A DNA stretch of 64,000 bases from Lachnospiraceae bacterium (GTDB lineage Bacteria; Bacillota; Clostridia; Lachnospirales; Lachnospiraceae), in contig SVEL01000007.1 in assembly GCA_015057425.1 (NCBI GenBank), forward strand, positions 62,001-126,000, given 5' to 3'. The position numbers and the translations under genes were made by a program. Numbering within the stretch: position 1 is the first letter of the stretch; every line of letters begins with the position of its first letter. Positions 52,821 to 61,203 of the stretch are shown in pieces. The notes beneath the pieces are model-generated. The model saw only the letters and a list, made by a program, of their open reading frames with translations, was not told where the DNA came from and did no database searches.

Positions 52821-54497
52821 TTATTCTTCTACCGATACAACATAGTAGTAAATTGGCTGTCCGCCATAATTTACTTCAATATCAAGACCGGTTAATTCAT
52901 TTTCAAGAACTTCTGCCAATGCATTAGCATCATCCTCTGATACATCTGCACCATAGTAAATGCTTATTAATGCTGAATCATCATCAACAAGTGTCTTGAT
53001 AAGTTCTACAGTTGTTGCAGAAATGTCCTGACCAACTGCCATAATACCCTTGTCACCAATACCCATAATGTCGTTTTCTTTGATTTCTTTATCATCAATC
53101 ACTGTATCTCTTACGGCATAAGTAACCTGTCCTGACTTAACTTTCTTCATCTCTGCTGTCATAGCAGCTTCATTTTCCTCAGGAGACTTATTAGGTATAA
53201 AATTAATAATAGCTGTAATACCCTGTGGTACAGTAGCTGAAGGAATAACAATTATATTCTTATCCTTTGTAAGACTCTTAGCCTGCTGTGCTGCAAGAAG
53301 AATATTCTTATTATTTGGGAAAACGAAAATATTATCTGCATTAACCTTTTCAATAGCATTAAGCACATCTTCCGTACTTGGGTTCATAGTCTGACCGCCT
53401 TCAATAATGTAGTCAACACCTAAACCTGTGAAAATTTCATTAATACCATCACCTATTGATACAGATATAAATCCATAATCTTTTCTCGGCTCATTTTTCT
53501 TAGCTGCCTCAGCTTCTTTTGCTGCTGTCTTCTCAGCTTCCATAATAACTCTTTCATGATGTTCTTCTCTCATGTTATCAATCTTCATACTTGTAAGTGA
53601 ACCGTATGTTAATGCTCTCTGAATAGCAAGACCGGGATCATTTGTATGAACATGAACCTTTACTATATCATCATCGGATACAACTACAATAGAATCACCG
53701 ATTGACTCAAGGTATGCCTTAAATTCAGATTCTGTCTGCATAGTGTATTCTTTTTCAAGCATAATAATAAATTCGGTACAGTAACCAAACTTAATGTCAA
53801 CTTCTTCTAATTCTACAGATGAAGATGCGCCTGCTGATACAGATTTTGATGAACCGCCACCTATACTAAAGTCAGTTGTCTTACCAAGGAATGCATCAAA
53901 AGCTCCTTTAACAACAACCATAAGACCCTGTCCGCCTGAGTCAACAACACCTGCCTGTTTTAATACAGGAAGCATTTCCGGTGTCTGACTTAATACATAA
54001 TCACCATGCTTAATAACTTCTTCAATAAAAACTGCTATATCGTCTGTTGACATAGCCATCTCTGACGCCTTGTCAGACATACCTTTAGCAACAGTAAGTA
54101 TAGTTCCTTCCTTTGGTTTCATAACAGCTTTATAAGCTGTTTCAACAGCTCTTTCCATAGCTGATGCCAAAATAGTTGTAGTAATCTCGTCGTATTCTCG
54201 TATTTCCTTTGTGAAACCTCTAAAAAGCTGTGAAAGGATAACACCTGAATTTCCTCTTGCTCCTCTAAGTGAGCCTGAAGAAATTGCTTTTGCAAGAGTC
54301 ATCATATCAGGATTTTCCATGCTTTCAACTTCTCTTGCTGCCGCCATTATAGTAAGCGTCATGTTTGTACCTGTATCACCATCCGGAACAGGGAAAACGT
54401 TGAGCTCATTAATCCATTCTTTCTTTGATTCAAGATTTTTCGCGCCGGCCAAAAACATCTTTCTGAGCATGTTGCCGTCTATGCTTGTTTTAACCAC
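52821..54497 (-). CDS. fakA: Fatty acid kinase FakA-like DAK2-domain protein
   Basis: This 558-residue protein uses a GTG start, 9 bases after AAGGAGG. The DAK2 nucleotide-binding domain includes NVFPVPDGDTGTNM and RGARGNSGVILSQLFRGF (about residues 28-100), and the later TPEMLPVLKQAGVVDSGGQGL completes it. The C-terminal half (about 240-558) is the DegV-like-binding region seen in FakA (YloV), with HTNDPGLAIQRAL and FPNNKNILLAAQQA. FakA phosphorylates exogenous fatty acids carried by FakB (DegV) proteins, none of which are encoded here. asp23 precedes and recG follows. Confidence 0.93.
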   Translation of the reverse strand: MVKTSIDGNMLRKMFLAGAKNLESKKEWINELNVFPVPDGDTGTNMTLTIMAAAREVESMENPDMMTLAKAISSGSLRGARGNSGVILSQLFRGFTKEIREYDEITTTILASAMERAVETAYKAVMKPKEGTILTVAKGMSDKASEMAMSTDDIAVFIEEVIKHGDYVLSQTPEMLPVLKQAGVVDSGGQGLMVVVKGAFDAFLGKTTDFSIGGGSSKSVSAGASSSVELEEVDIKFGYCTEFIIMLEKEYTMQTESEFKAYLESIGDSIVVVSDDDIVKVHVHTNDPGLAIQRALTYGSLTSMKIDNMREEHHERVIMEAEKTAAKEAEAAKKNEPRKDYGFISVSIGDGINEIFTGLGVDYIIEGGQTMNPSTEDVLNAIEKVNADNIFVFPNNKNILLAAQQAKSLTKDKNIIVIPSATVPQGITAIINFIPNKSPEENEAAMTAEMKKVKSGQVTYAVRDTVIDDKEIKENDIMGIGDKGIMAVGQDISATTVELIKTLVDDDSALISIYYGADVSEDDANALAEVLENELTGLDIEVNYGGQPIYYYVVSVEE

Positions 54498-54525
54498 TTT
54501 CTTGGTCCTCCTTAATGTACGATAA

Positions 54526-54885
54526 TTAGTCGATTACTCGAACACCTTCAACTATAACATTTATCTTGGAAACTTTTAATCCCGTGAAGTCTTCAACCTT
54601 ATACTTAACATTTGATACAAGGTTATCCGCAACCGCAGATATGCTTACGCCGTATGATACAATAACGTGAAAATCAATAGTAAGTTCATTCTTTTCACCA
54701 AATGTAACATCTATACCCTTTGTAAGACTATCCTTTTTTAATAATTTAACAATACCATCTGCGACACTTACTGAAGCCATACCTACGATACCAAAACATT
54801 CTATCGCTGTTGTTCCTGCATATTTAGCAATAACTGCTTCATCGATTAATACTTCGCCATATTCAGTATTCATTTTACCCTTCAT
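54526..54885 (-). CDS. Asp23/Gls24-family envelope stress protein
   Basis: This 119-residue protein belongs to the Asp23 (YloU, DUF322) family: MNTEYGEVLIDEAVIAKYAG, then ECFGIVGMASVSVAD and FHVIVSYGVSISAVADNL with the C-terminal VNVIVEGVRV. The track ATG lies 16 codons upstream with no clear ribosome binding site; I take MKGKMNTEYGE, though a start 4 codons later (AAGGG before ATG) is also possible. It is translated just ahead of fakA (28 bases) and is divergent from rpmB, an order conserved from Bacillus. Its exact task in the envelope is unknown. Confidence 0.88.
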   Translation of the reverse strand: MKGKMNTEYGEVLIDEAVIAKYAGTTAIECFGIVGMASVSVADGIVKLLKKDSLTKGIDVTFGEKNELTIDFHVIVSYGVSISAVADNLVSNVKYKVEDFTGLKVSKINVIVEGVRVID

Positions 54886-55022
54886 ACAAAAATACCTGCC
54901 TTTCTGTATCCTATATAATTTGCATTTAGGCATACTTTTATCCCATTTTGTGTATTATAACATTAATTTTTGCAAAAGGAAAGTTTTTTATAAAACATTT
55001 TATAACTTTTTAAATAAATCTA

Positions 55023-55051
55023 TTGCAAAATCTAACTTCTTCTGCTAAAAT
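55023..55051 (+). promoter_or_regulatory. Promoter for rpmB
   Basis: TTGCAA (55023-55028), 17-base spacer, TAAAAT (55046-55051). It gives a leader of about 50 bases containing a TTTGTTG/CAACAAA hairpin (55056-55081). Confidence 0.75.
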
Positions 55052-55107
55052 ATCTTTTGTTGCTGTTTTGAGCACAACAAACCAATCAGATATAAGGAGG
55101 TGCAATC

Positions 55108-55293
55108 ATGGCAAAATGTGCAATTTGTAACAAAGCCGCTCATTTTGGTAATGCTGTGAGCCATTCTCATAGAAGATCAAATAAGATGTGGAAGGCTAAT
55201 GTTAAGTCAGTTAAGGTTAAAGTTAACGGTATGGCAAAGAAGATGTATGTATGTACTTCATGCTTAAAGTCAGGCGCTGTTGAAAGAGCTTAA
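55108..55293 (+). CDS. rpmB: 50S ribosomal protein L28, zinc-binding form
   Basis: This 61-residue L28 has MAKCAICNKAAHFGN at the start and VCTSCLKSGAVERA at the end; the two Cys-x-x-Cys pairs make this the zinc-binding (C+) form, in contrast to the cysteine-free copy kept by some bacteria for zinc starvation. NSHSHRRSNKMWKAN-like residues between bind rRNA. AGGAGG lies 7 bases before the ATG. It is divergent from asp23-fakA and followed by a strong terminator. Confidence 0.97.
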   Translation: MAKCAICNKAAHFGNAVSHSHRRSNKMWKANVKSVKVKVNGMAKKMYVCTSCLKSGAVERA

Positions 55294-55335
55294 TTATTAA
55301 TTGAGATAATTTGAAATTCGAATTTTAAATGCATT

Positions 55336-55366
55336 AAAAAAGACTATCGTATGATAGTCTTTTTTC
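55336..55366. terminator. Bidirectional terminator between rpmB and metH
   Basis: GACTATC (55342-55348) pairs with GATAGTC (55353-55359) around a GTAT loop, with A and T runs on both sides, so the rpmB and metH transcripts, which converge here, can both end. Confidence 0.92.
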
Positions 55367-55367
55367 T

Positions 55368-57761
55368 TTAGTCAAATATCAATTTCGCAACATCTACTGC
55401 TCTTTTTGCATCCTTGGCATAATAGTCAGCTCCGATTTTCATAGCATAATCTTCTGTAAGCACAGCTCCGCCTACCATGATTTTACAATCCAACTTATTT
55501 TCTTTAACAAGCTTTATTGTTTCTTCCATAGAACAAAGTGTCGTTGTCATAAGTGCAGATAATGCAACTGCACCTGCATTATATTTTTTCGCAGCTTCAA
55601 CAACCTTTTCTGCCGGAACATCTTTACCAAGGTCAATAACTTTGTATCCGTAGTTTTCAAGAAGAACTTTTACGATATTTTTTCCTATATCATGGATGTC
55701 TCCTTTAACCGTACATATAACAACAGTTCCTTTATTTACATCTTCTGAATTTTCACTTGTCATCAGAACTTTTATTTCATCAAAGCATATACCTGCAGCA
55801 TTTGCCGAAAGTATAAGCTGTGGAAGGAATATTTTACCCGTTTCAAATAAAGTACCTGTTTTATCAAGTGCCGGTATCAATACGTTGTTGATTATATCCA
55901 TCGGTTCATTATCTTTAAGTAAAAGCTTAATCAATGTCTGACTTTGTTCTTTCAGACCTTTACAAATGGAATCAACAAGAGCTTCCCTACGGCTTTCATT
56001 GCTATATTCTGAAAAATCAATATTGGTATTTGCCGTTCTTTTATCGGTCTCGATTTTATTATTTTCAGAAAATTCAATATAATCAATTGAATTTTTATCA
56101 ATATCAGCAAGAACTTTGTATGCTTTTACGGATTCCATCATTGCAAGATTATTAGGATTAATTATTGCAAAATCAAGTCCGCTTAATAATGCCATCGTAA
56201 AAAATGTTCTGTTTATCAGTTCTCTGTTTGGCAAACCAAATGAAATATTTGACACACCAAGCACTGTTTTAACACCGTATTTTTCTTTAATTATCTTTAT
56301 GGCTTCGAGAGTTTTTAGTACATTTTCCTGCTCTGCTGATGCAGTAAGTGTAAGACAGTCAATTATAATCTTATCACGTGAAATGCCGTACGCTTCTGCT
56401 GTTTTTATAATCTTATCGGCGATTTCAACTCTTTTTTCGACTGTCTTTGGAACGCCGTCTTCATCAAGCGTAAGCCCAACTACCATGGCGCCATATTTAG
56501 AAACAATCGGAAGCAATGCTTTTAATGAATCATCTTCACCATTTACCGAATTCAATATAGGAATACCGTCATATCTTCTGAGTGCATTTTCAACAACTTC
56601 AGGATTAGTTGAATCTATTTGTAACGGTATGTCAAGAATGCCCTGAATTTCTTCCATTACGGTAATCATCATTTCCTTTTCATCAATTCCCGGCAGACCG
56701 ACATTTACATCGAGAATGTCTGCACCTGCATCAGTCTGTTCCAATGCCTGTTTTAATATATAATCAATATTGTGATTTAATAAAGCTTCTTTAAAAAGTT
56801 TCTTTCCCGTAGGATTTATTCTTTCACCGATTATTCTCGGTTCATCAGCAAAAACAACCTTTGTCTGACTGCATACTGCAACCGGTATATTCTTTCTGTC
56901 CGGATGTACAAAATCAGTATCGGCAAACTTTTTCTTTAATGCACATATGAATTCAGGGGTTGTTCCACAGCATCCGCCAAAAAACTTAACGCCGTAGTTA
57001 TTGATTTTAGACATAACATCAGCAAATTCTTCTGCCGAAATATTATATTCATTTGTTTCAGGGTCAGGCAGCCCTGCATTTGGTTTTAATACAAGAGGTA
57101 AATTAGTGTATTTACCTAACTCTTCTATAAAAGGAATAAGTTCAACCGGTCCAAGTGAGCAGTTAAAACCTATAGCATCTGCCCCAAGTCCCGTAAGTGT
57201 ATATGCCATTGAAGGAATTGTACAGCCTGTAAATGTTCTTCCGTTTTTTTCCAAAGACATTGTACATATAACCGGTAAGTCTGAATTTTCTTTAACTGCA
57301 AGCAATGCAGCTTTCATTTCAGCAAGATTTGTCATTGTTTCAATTACAACAACATCTGCTTCTTTACCTGCCAATACAATTTCTTTAAAAACATCATAAG
57401 CCACATCAAAATCAAGGTCTCCTACAGGTTTTAACATTCTTCCTATGGGTCCTATGTCAAGCGCAACCAGACAATCGGTTCCTTTTACAGCTACCCTTGC
57501 ATTACTGATTGCAGCTTTTACAATATCTGAAACACTATACTGTGTCTTTTCAAATTTAAATCTGTTTGCACCAAAAGTATTTGCATATATAATATTTGAA
57601 CCGGCATCAACATACATTTTATGAATACTTGTAACAACTTCACTTTCTGTTATATTGAAAAGTTCAGGAATTTCCCCAAGTTTAAGACCGGCGCGCTGAA
57701 GCATTGTTCCCATTCCGCCATCAAGAATTATATAATCTTTTTTAAGTAATTCATTAAACAT
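55368..57761 (-). CDS. metH: Cobalamin-dependent methionine synthase lacking the activation domain
   Basis: This 797-residue protein has three of the four MetH modules. The homocysteine-binding barrel covers about residues 1-285 (LDGGMGTMLQRAG, the zinc Cys residues in FNCSLGP and GGCCGTTPEF). The methyltetrahydrofolate barrel covers about 300-570 (GERINPTGKKLFKEAL, DVNVGLPGID). The cobalamin domain covers about 590-797 (cap, then GDIHDIGKN with the His that ligates cobalt). The C-terminal reactivation domain is missing, but a separate gene for it lies just upstream in the operon. GGATAA precedes the ATG. It is the last gene of metF-activation-metH, before a terminator. Confidence 0.96.
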   Translation of the reverse strand: MFNELLKKDYIILDGGMGTMLQRAGLKLGEIPELFNITESEVVTSIHKMYVDAGSNIIYANTFGANRFKFEKTQYSVSDIVKAAISNARVAVKGTDCLVALDIGPIGRMLKPVGDLDFDVAYDVFKEIVLAGKEADVVVIETMTNLAEMKAALLAVKENSDLPVICTMSLEKNGRTFTGCTIPSMAYTLTGLGADAIGFNCSLGPVELIPFIEELGKYTNLPLVLKPNAGLPDPETNEYNISAEEFADVMSKINNYGVKFFGGCCGTTPEFICALKKKFADTDFVHPDRKNIPVAVCSQTKVVFADEPRIIGERINPTGKKLFKEALLNHNIDYILKQALEQTDAGADILDVNVGLPGIDEKEMMITVMEEIQGILDIPLQIDSTNPEVVENALRRYDGIPILNSVNGEDDSLKALLPIVSKYGAMVVGLTLDEDGVPKTVEKRVEIADKIIKTAEAYGISRDKIIIDCLTLTASAEQENVLKTLEAIKIIKEKYGVKTVLGVSNISFGLPNRELINRTFFTMALLSGLDFAIINPNNLAMMESVKAYKVLADIDKNSIDYIEFSENNKIETDKRTANTNIDFSEYSNESRREALVDSICKGLKEQSQTLIKLLLKDNEPMDIINNVLIPALDKTGTLFETGKIFLPQLILSANAAGICFDEIKVLMTSENSEDVNKGTVVICTVKGDIHDIGKNIVKVLLENYGYKVIDLGKDVPAEKVVEAAKKYNAGAVALSALMTTTLCSMEETIKLVKENKLDCKIMVGGAVLTEDYAMKIGADYYAKDAKRAVDVAKLIFD

Positions 57762-57789
57762 ATATTGTTATCCTTTCAAAATACATTTC

Positions 57790-58395
57790 CTAATATCTTA
57801 ATCCTATAATACAGGCAACTGACTTACATGGTATAAGTAAGTTGCTTTCCGTAACACAAAGTCCAAGATATGAACCTGCTTTTATAAGCCGTAAAAATTC
57901 TTCTTCATATTCAATGGACAAATCACCATATCCAAGTCCGAATCTATAAGTCATAGAACCGGGATTGTATGTGTCACTTATAATCTTTTCGGTTTCATCG
58001 CAAACCATTTCAACCAACGCACCTGCCAAGCCGTCTAAAAAAACGGCATATTCAAGCTTTGAGACAGTCTCTTTCTTAATAAGCCTGTCCACATCAGTCC
58101 CTAACGTTGCTGCCATAAACACAGCTTTCTTTGAGCCTTTTAAATGTTTGCATATAGACTTTCCCGTAAGAATAAACTCAGTATCTGCAAATGAGACTTT
58201 TTCATTTTCTTCACATATGGAGTCAATATCAAACACTTCGAAAACTGCCTTTGGTGAAGCTGTTTTTATAACATCATTACAAGCATTCTCCATAAGTGCT
58301 TTAAGCTCATCTGACATATTGTCATAGTTGCATTTTGAAAATGCTGCTCCAAGCTTCATATCAATTTTCTTAATATCAAAAGAATCTATGTACAT
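57790..58395 (-). CDS. Stand-alone methionine synthase activation-domain protein
   Basis: This 201-residue protein corresponds to the reactivation domain absent from the MetH here. The SAM-binding signature R-x-x-x-G-Y-G-D appears as YRFGLGYGDLSIEYEEEF; the segment before it (VEMVCDETEKIISD) and the LKGSKKAVFMAATLGTDVDR part also match. In complete MetH the domain binds SAM and helps reduce oxidised cobalamin with flavodoxin. Its position between metF and metH with 11 and 28-base gaps supports that it works with MetH as a separate subunit. Similar split systems are known in some thermophiles and Clostridia. Confidence 0.88.
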   Translation of the reverse strand: MYIDSFDIKKIDMKLGAAFSKCNYDNMSDELKALMENACNDVIKTASPKAVFEVFDIDSICEENEKVSFADTEFILTGKSICKHLKGSKKAVFMAATLGTDVDRLIKKETVSKLEYAVFLDGLAGALVEMVCDETEKIISDTYNPGSMTYRFGLGYGDLSIEYEEEFLRLIKAGSYLGLCVTESNLLIPCKSVACIIGLRY

Positions 58396-58406
58396 AACTC
58401 TCCTTG

Positions 58407-59267
58407 TTACAGCAGGTTCTTTACGGCATCAGTAATCTTTCTTGCAACATACGGATTATTCATTGTATAAAGATGAATACCGTCTACACCGTTTGAAAGT
58501 AAATCTACAATCTGATCTACCGCATATGCAATTCCTGCATCGCGTAAGGCTTCAGGATTATTTTCATACTTCTGCATTACTTTAGAAAACTTAGAAGGCA
58601 GACTTGCACCACACATTGAAACCATTTTCTCAATCTGACTTTTATTGGTAACAGGCATAATTCCCGCTTCTATAGGAACATTTATTCCTGCGATTTCAGT
58701 CATATCTCTAAATCTGTAAAACAAATCATTATCAAAGAAGAGCTGTGTCACAAGATGCGATACACCTGCATCTGTCTTTATCTTAAGATTTTTTATATCT
58801 TCTATTATATTCTCTGCTTCCATATGACCTTCCGGGTAGCATGCACCAAAAACATCAAAATCACCGTGCTCATTAATGTACTTTACAAGGTCACTTGCGT
58901 ACATAAAATCATATTTTCTCTCATAATCAGGGTTAATATCGCCACGTAAAGCAAGAATATTTTCTATTCCGTTTTCTTTTAACTTTAAAAGTTCCGCATC
59001 AATATCTTCTTTTGAAGAATATACGCATGTAAGATGAGCTGCCGCTTCCATATTGTATTTATTTTTAAGAACAGAGGCAATCTCACATGTTTTATTGCCC
59101 GCAGCACTTCCGCCGGCACCATATGTTACAGATATAAAATCCGGATTACAATTACATAAATCCTCAAGGGTATTGTATACGCTTTCAATACTGCTTGTCT
59201 TCTTTGGCGGAAAAACCTCAAAGGAAAATACTGTTTTTTCCCGCTTAAATAATTCTGAAACTTTCAT
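58407..59267 (-). CDS. metF: 5,10-methylenetetrahydrofolate reductase
   Basis: This 286-residue flavin enzyme makes 5-methyltetrahydrofolate, the methyl donor for the MetH encoded two genes on. The barrel starts VFSFEVFPPKKTSSIES, with the substrate-contact Glu in EVFPPK; FISVTYGAGGS, ILALRGDIN (the folate-contact Asp) and HLVTQLFFDN are also seen. The length is typical for a bacterial MetF. The start follows AGGAGATATT. The upstream region holds a 9-base-pair hairpin, and I saw no SAM or cobalamin riboswitch. Confidence 0.97.
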   Translation of the reverse strand: MKVSELFKREKTVFSFEVFPPKKTSSIESVYNTLEDLCNCNPDFISVTYGAGGSAAGNKTCEIASVLKNKYNMEAAAHLTCVYSSKEDIDAELLKLKENGIENILALRGDINPDYERKYDFMYASDLVKYINEHGDFDVFGACYPEGHMEAENIIEDIKNLKIKTDAGVSHLVTQLFFDNDLFYRFRDMTEIAGINVPIEAGIMPVTNKSQIEKMVSMCGASLPSKFSKVMQKYENNPEALRDAGIAYAVDQIVDLLSNGVDGIHLYTMNNPYVARKITDAVKNLL

Positions 59268-59285
59268 AATATCTCCTATCGTAAT

Positions 59286-59309
59286 ATCTGTTTTAGCAAC
59301 AAAACAGAT
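59286..59309. other. Hairpin just before the metF ribosome binding site
   Basis: ATCTGTTTT (59286-59294) pairs with AAAACAGAT (59301-59309) over a 6-base loop. It lies about 20 bases before the metF start, inside the leader, after a possible TAGTCA-N17-TATAAT promoter. It could affect translation. There is no matching T tract, so it is not a clear terminator. Confidence 0.5.
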
Positions 59310-59407
59310 TATATCCTATAATAAGACAGATGACTATTAGTGCAACTGAAAAAAAACATAAATCAAGATATAAACCTATTGCTATACCGATACTTATCCA
59401 AAATAGT

Positions 59408-59479
59408 ACAAAACCACATAATCTGCGCATAAAATTACCAATAGTTTTTTTATATATTATGCGACAAATGTGGTTTTGT
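59408..59479. repeat. Large palindrome between gerW and metF
   Basis: ACAAAACCACAT (59408-59419) pairs perfectly with ATGTGGTTTTGT (59468-59479); a nested stem (GCGCATAA with TTATGCG) lies inside. The 72-base unit is in a 227-base gap, downstream of gerW and upstream of metF. It may end the gerW transcript or be a separate palindromic element. Confidence 0.75.
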
Positions 59480-59494
59480 TACTGCCTTATTATA

Positions 59495-59905
59495 TTAAAA
59501 CTCTTCTGCTGAATTTTTAGCTGCTTCTTTAGCAACTTCTTTGATTTCTTCGCTGTTTACTTTCTTCTGGCTTTCAATAACAGACGTAAACTTTGTAATC
59601 AAATCAGGTACCATATCAAGTATCTTTGTTGCAGCATCCTGGTTTTTAACATTTACAAGCTTTGTAACACCATCATGAATAACAAGTACGGCACTTGGTG
59701 ACATCTTTCCTCCTAAAGCTCCGCCACTGCTTGCTTTCTTATCTCCTACAATTGTTCCTGCACCTACACCAAAAGTCACATCAACAAGTGGTAAAATAAT
59801 TGTTCCGTCAATGTTAATTGCCTCACCTACAACTGTTTTTGTTGTGATAAAGCTATCCATACCTTTAAACAATGAATCTACTGTTGTGTTAAAATTTTCT
59901 GCCAT
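59495..59905 (-). CDS. ytfJ: GerW/YtfJ-family sporulation protein
   Basis: This 136-residue protein belongs to the YtfJ (GerW) family. It starts MAENFNTTVDSLFKGMDSF, has the VVGEAINIDGTIILPLVDVTFGVGAG region and the Gly-rich SSGGALGGKMSPSAVLVI stretch of the family. Bacillus YtfJ is required for normal germination with some germinants; its biochemical task is unknown. The next gene upstream is ytfI-like, a conserved pair. GTAGGAGG precedes the ATG by 8 bases. The C-terminal tail is an amphipathic, Lys/Glu-rich helix. Confidence 0.95.
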   Translation of the reverse strand: MAENFNTTVDSLFKGMDSFITTKTVVGEAINIDGTIILPLVDVTFGVGAGTIVGDKKASSGGALGGKMSPSAVLVIHDGVTKLVNVKNQDAATKILDMVPDLITKFTSVIESQKKVNSEEIKEVAKEAAKNSAEEF

Positions 59906-59916
59906 TTTAATACCTC

Positions 59917-60849
59917 CTACAATCTGAAATTAATAATATATTTTACTAAGTTTTTCTGACATAAAACTCTTATTATAAATAATACAAATACCAATATATT
60001 GAAGCTTCCTTTAAGGAAATATTCACCTTCAAATACCTTATTTTCAAAATCTGCCGTCACATTAAAATCGTCCCCATATAACCCATAAAAAATACACATT
60101 GTTCCGATTAACATTCCGGTCTTGTCCGGTTCACCTGTTCCGATTAACAGGCGTCCTTTTAAAACTTTAGGTTTAATATGTTTAAGTATTTTAAGAAATT
60201 GCTTTCCTATAGTTCTAAGTTCTTTTTTGACTTCTTCCCTACTTAAAAACTCTTTTAATTCATCAGCTTTAAGTGCTATCTTCTTAGCATTTCTATAGAA
60301 CCGCTTGATTTTAATTTTAATATCTTTAATCTTAAGTAAGATATTATCATATTTTTCCTTGATTTTATCAAAAATATTTTTTTTCTTTTCAGGTTCTTTT
60401 ATTTCCGTTAACTTTTCATCTGTTTTTTCATCAATTGGTGTTTCGGGTTTTTCATCGGTTTTCTCCGGTTGCGTTTCTTTTATCTCATCGGTTAGTTCCG
60501 TAACCTCTGTAGTTTCTTTTATTTCTTCCGACTGTTCTTTTTCTTCCGAAACTTTCGTTTCACCCATACCTTCAAGATACTTTTTTAAATCATCCTGATC
60601 AAATACTTTAAAAAATAACAGTCTGATATTCCATAAAAGACCATTTTCATCAAATGTTCCGTTAAACCTTATGATTTTAAATAACCACGATATGTTAAAC
60701 TCACATCGGAACTTTTCAATGTATGAGCCTTTGGAACTGTATTTTATAGGCGTAAGTAATACAATTCCCGCAAGCACAACAACCAAAAACAAAAGAATTC
60801 CAAGAATAATAAGCAAAACACATACGATATCAAGTAAAATATCTAACAT
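59917..60849 (-). CDS. YtfI-like DUF2953 membrane protein
   Basis: This 310-residue protein starts with a long hydrophobic helix (about residues 1-35, MLDILLDIVCVLLIILGILLF), then a short beta region (CEFNISWLFKIIRFNGTF), a Glu/Thr/Lys-rich linker about residues 100-165, a basic helical part, and a final DUF2953 region (LKGRLLIGTGEPDKTGMLIGT, ADFENKVFEGEYFLKG). The place next to ytfJ is as in Bacillus (ytfI-ytfJ), so it is likely a sporulation or germination partner. No biochemical function is known. AAGGAAGG precedes the start; ytfJ follows by 11 bases. Confidence 0.88.
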   Translation of the reverse strand: MLDILLDIVCVLLIILGILLFLVVVLAGIVLLTPIKYSSKGSYIEKFRCEFNISWLFKIIRFNGTFDENGLLWNIRLLFFKVFDQDDLKKYLEGMGETKVSEEKEQSEEIKETTEVTELTDEIKETQPEKTDEKPETPIDEKTDEKLTEIKEPEKKKNIFDKIKEKYDNILLKIKDIKIKIKRFYRNAKKIALKADELKEFLSREEVKKELRTIGKQFLKILKHIKPKVLKGRLLIGTGEPDKTGMLIGTMCIFYGLYGDDFNVTADFENKVFEGEYFLKGSFNILVFVLFIIRVLCQKNLVKYIINFRL

Positions 60850-60863
60850 ACACGCTTCCTTCC

Positions 60864-61178
60864 TTAAAATTCAAAATAGCTTTTCAGGTTTACATTGCCA
60901 CACTCATTGTAACATTCTTCCGTCATTACTTTTACCAATTCTACAGCTTCATTGTAACCTTTACTTATACCAACTATACTGATTTCAGTTTTTTTAAAGT
61001 GGGGATGCAGAAATATGTATGAAGGATAAATCTCAACAAGACCATTTTCATCATCTGACATAATAATAAGAAAAACATTAAACTGAAGTTTTGACTTCTT
61101 AACATTTTTAATTATCTTTCTATGATCCTTATGAGCATTTTCACCAATATAAAGTTTTTTACTGACTTTTACCTTCAT
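60864..61178 (-). CDS. Small protein of unknown function
   Basis: This 104-residue protein has no family I can name. It starts at codon 5 of the track ORF (MKVKVSKKLYIGEN), GAGG being 7 bases upstream; the track start is a GTG in that site. It is basic in its first half (HKDHRKIIKNVKKSK), with alternating hydrophobic runs LQFNVFLIIMSD, VEIYPSYIFL and ISIVGISKGYNEAVELV, which suggest a small alpha-beta fold without a membrane helix. A single Cys pair is in EECYNECGN. It is placed between the 468-residue gene and ytfI-like gene in the same operon. Confidence 0.7.
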   Translation of the reverse strand: MKVKVSKKLYIGENAHKDHRKIIKNVKKSKLQFNVFLIIMSDDENGLVEIYPSYIFLHPHFKKTEISIVGISKGYNEAVELVKVMTEECYNECGNVNLKSYFEF

Positions 61179-61203
61179 ATTTTGCCTCACACAAATCGAA
61201 AAA

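Noticed and set aside
59268-59420. SAM or cobalamin riboswitch before metF
   Set aside because: No conserved SAM-box or cobalamin elements seen; only a simple hairpin and a palindrome.
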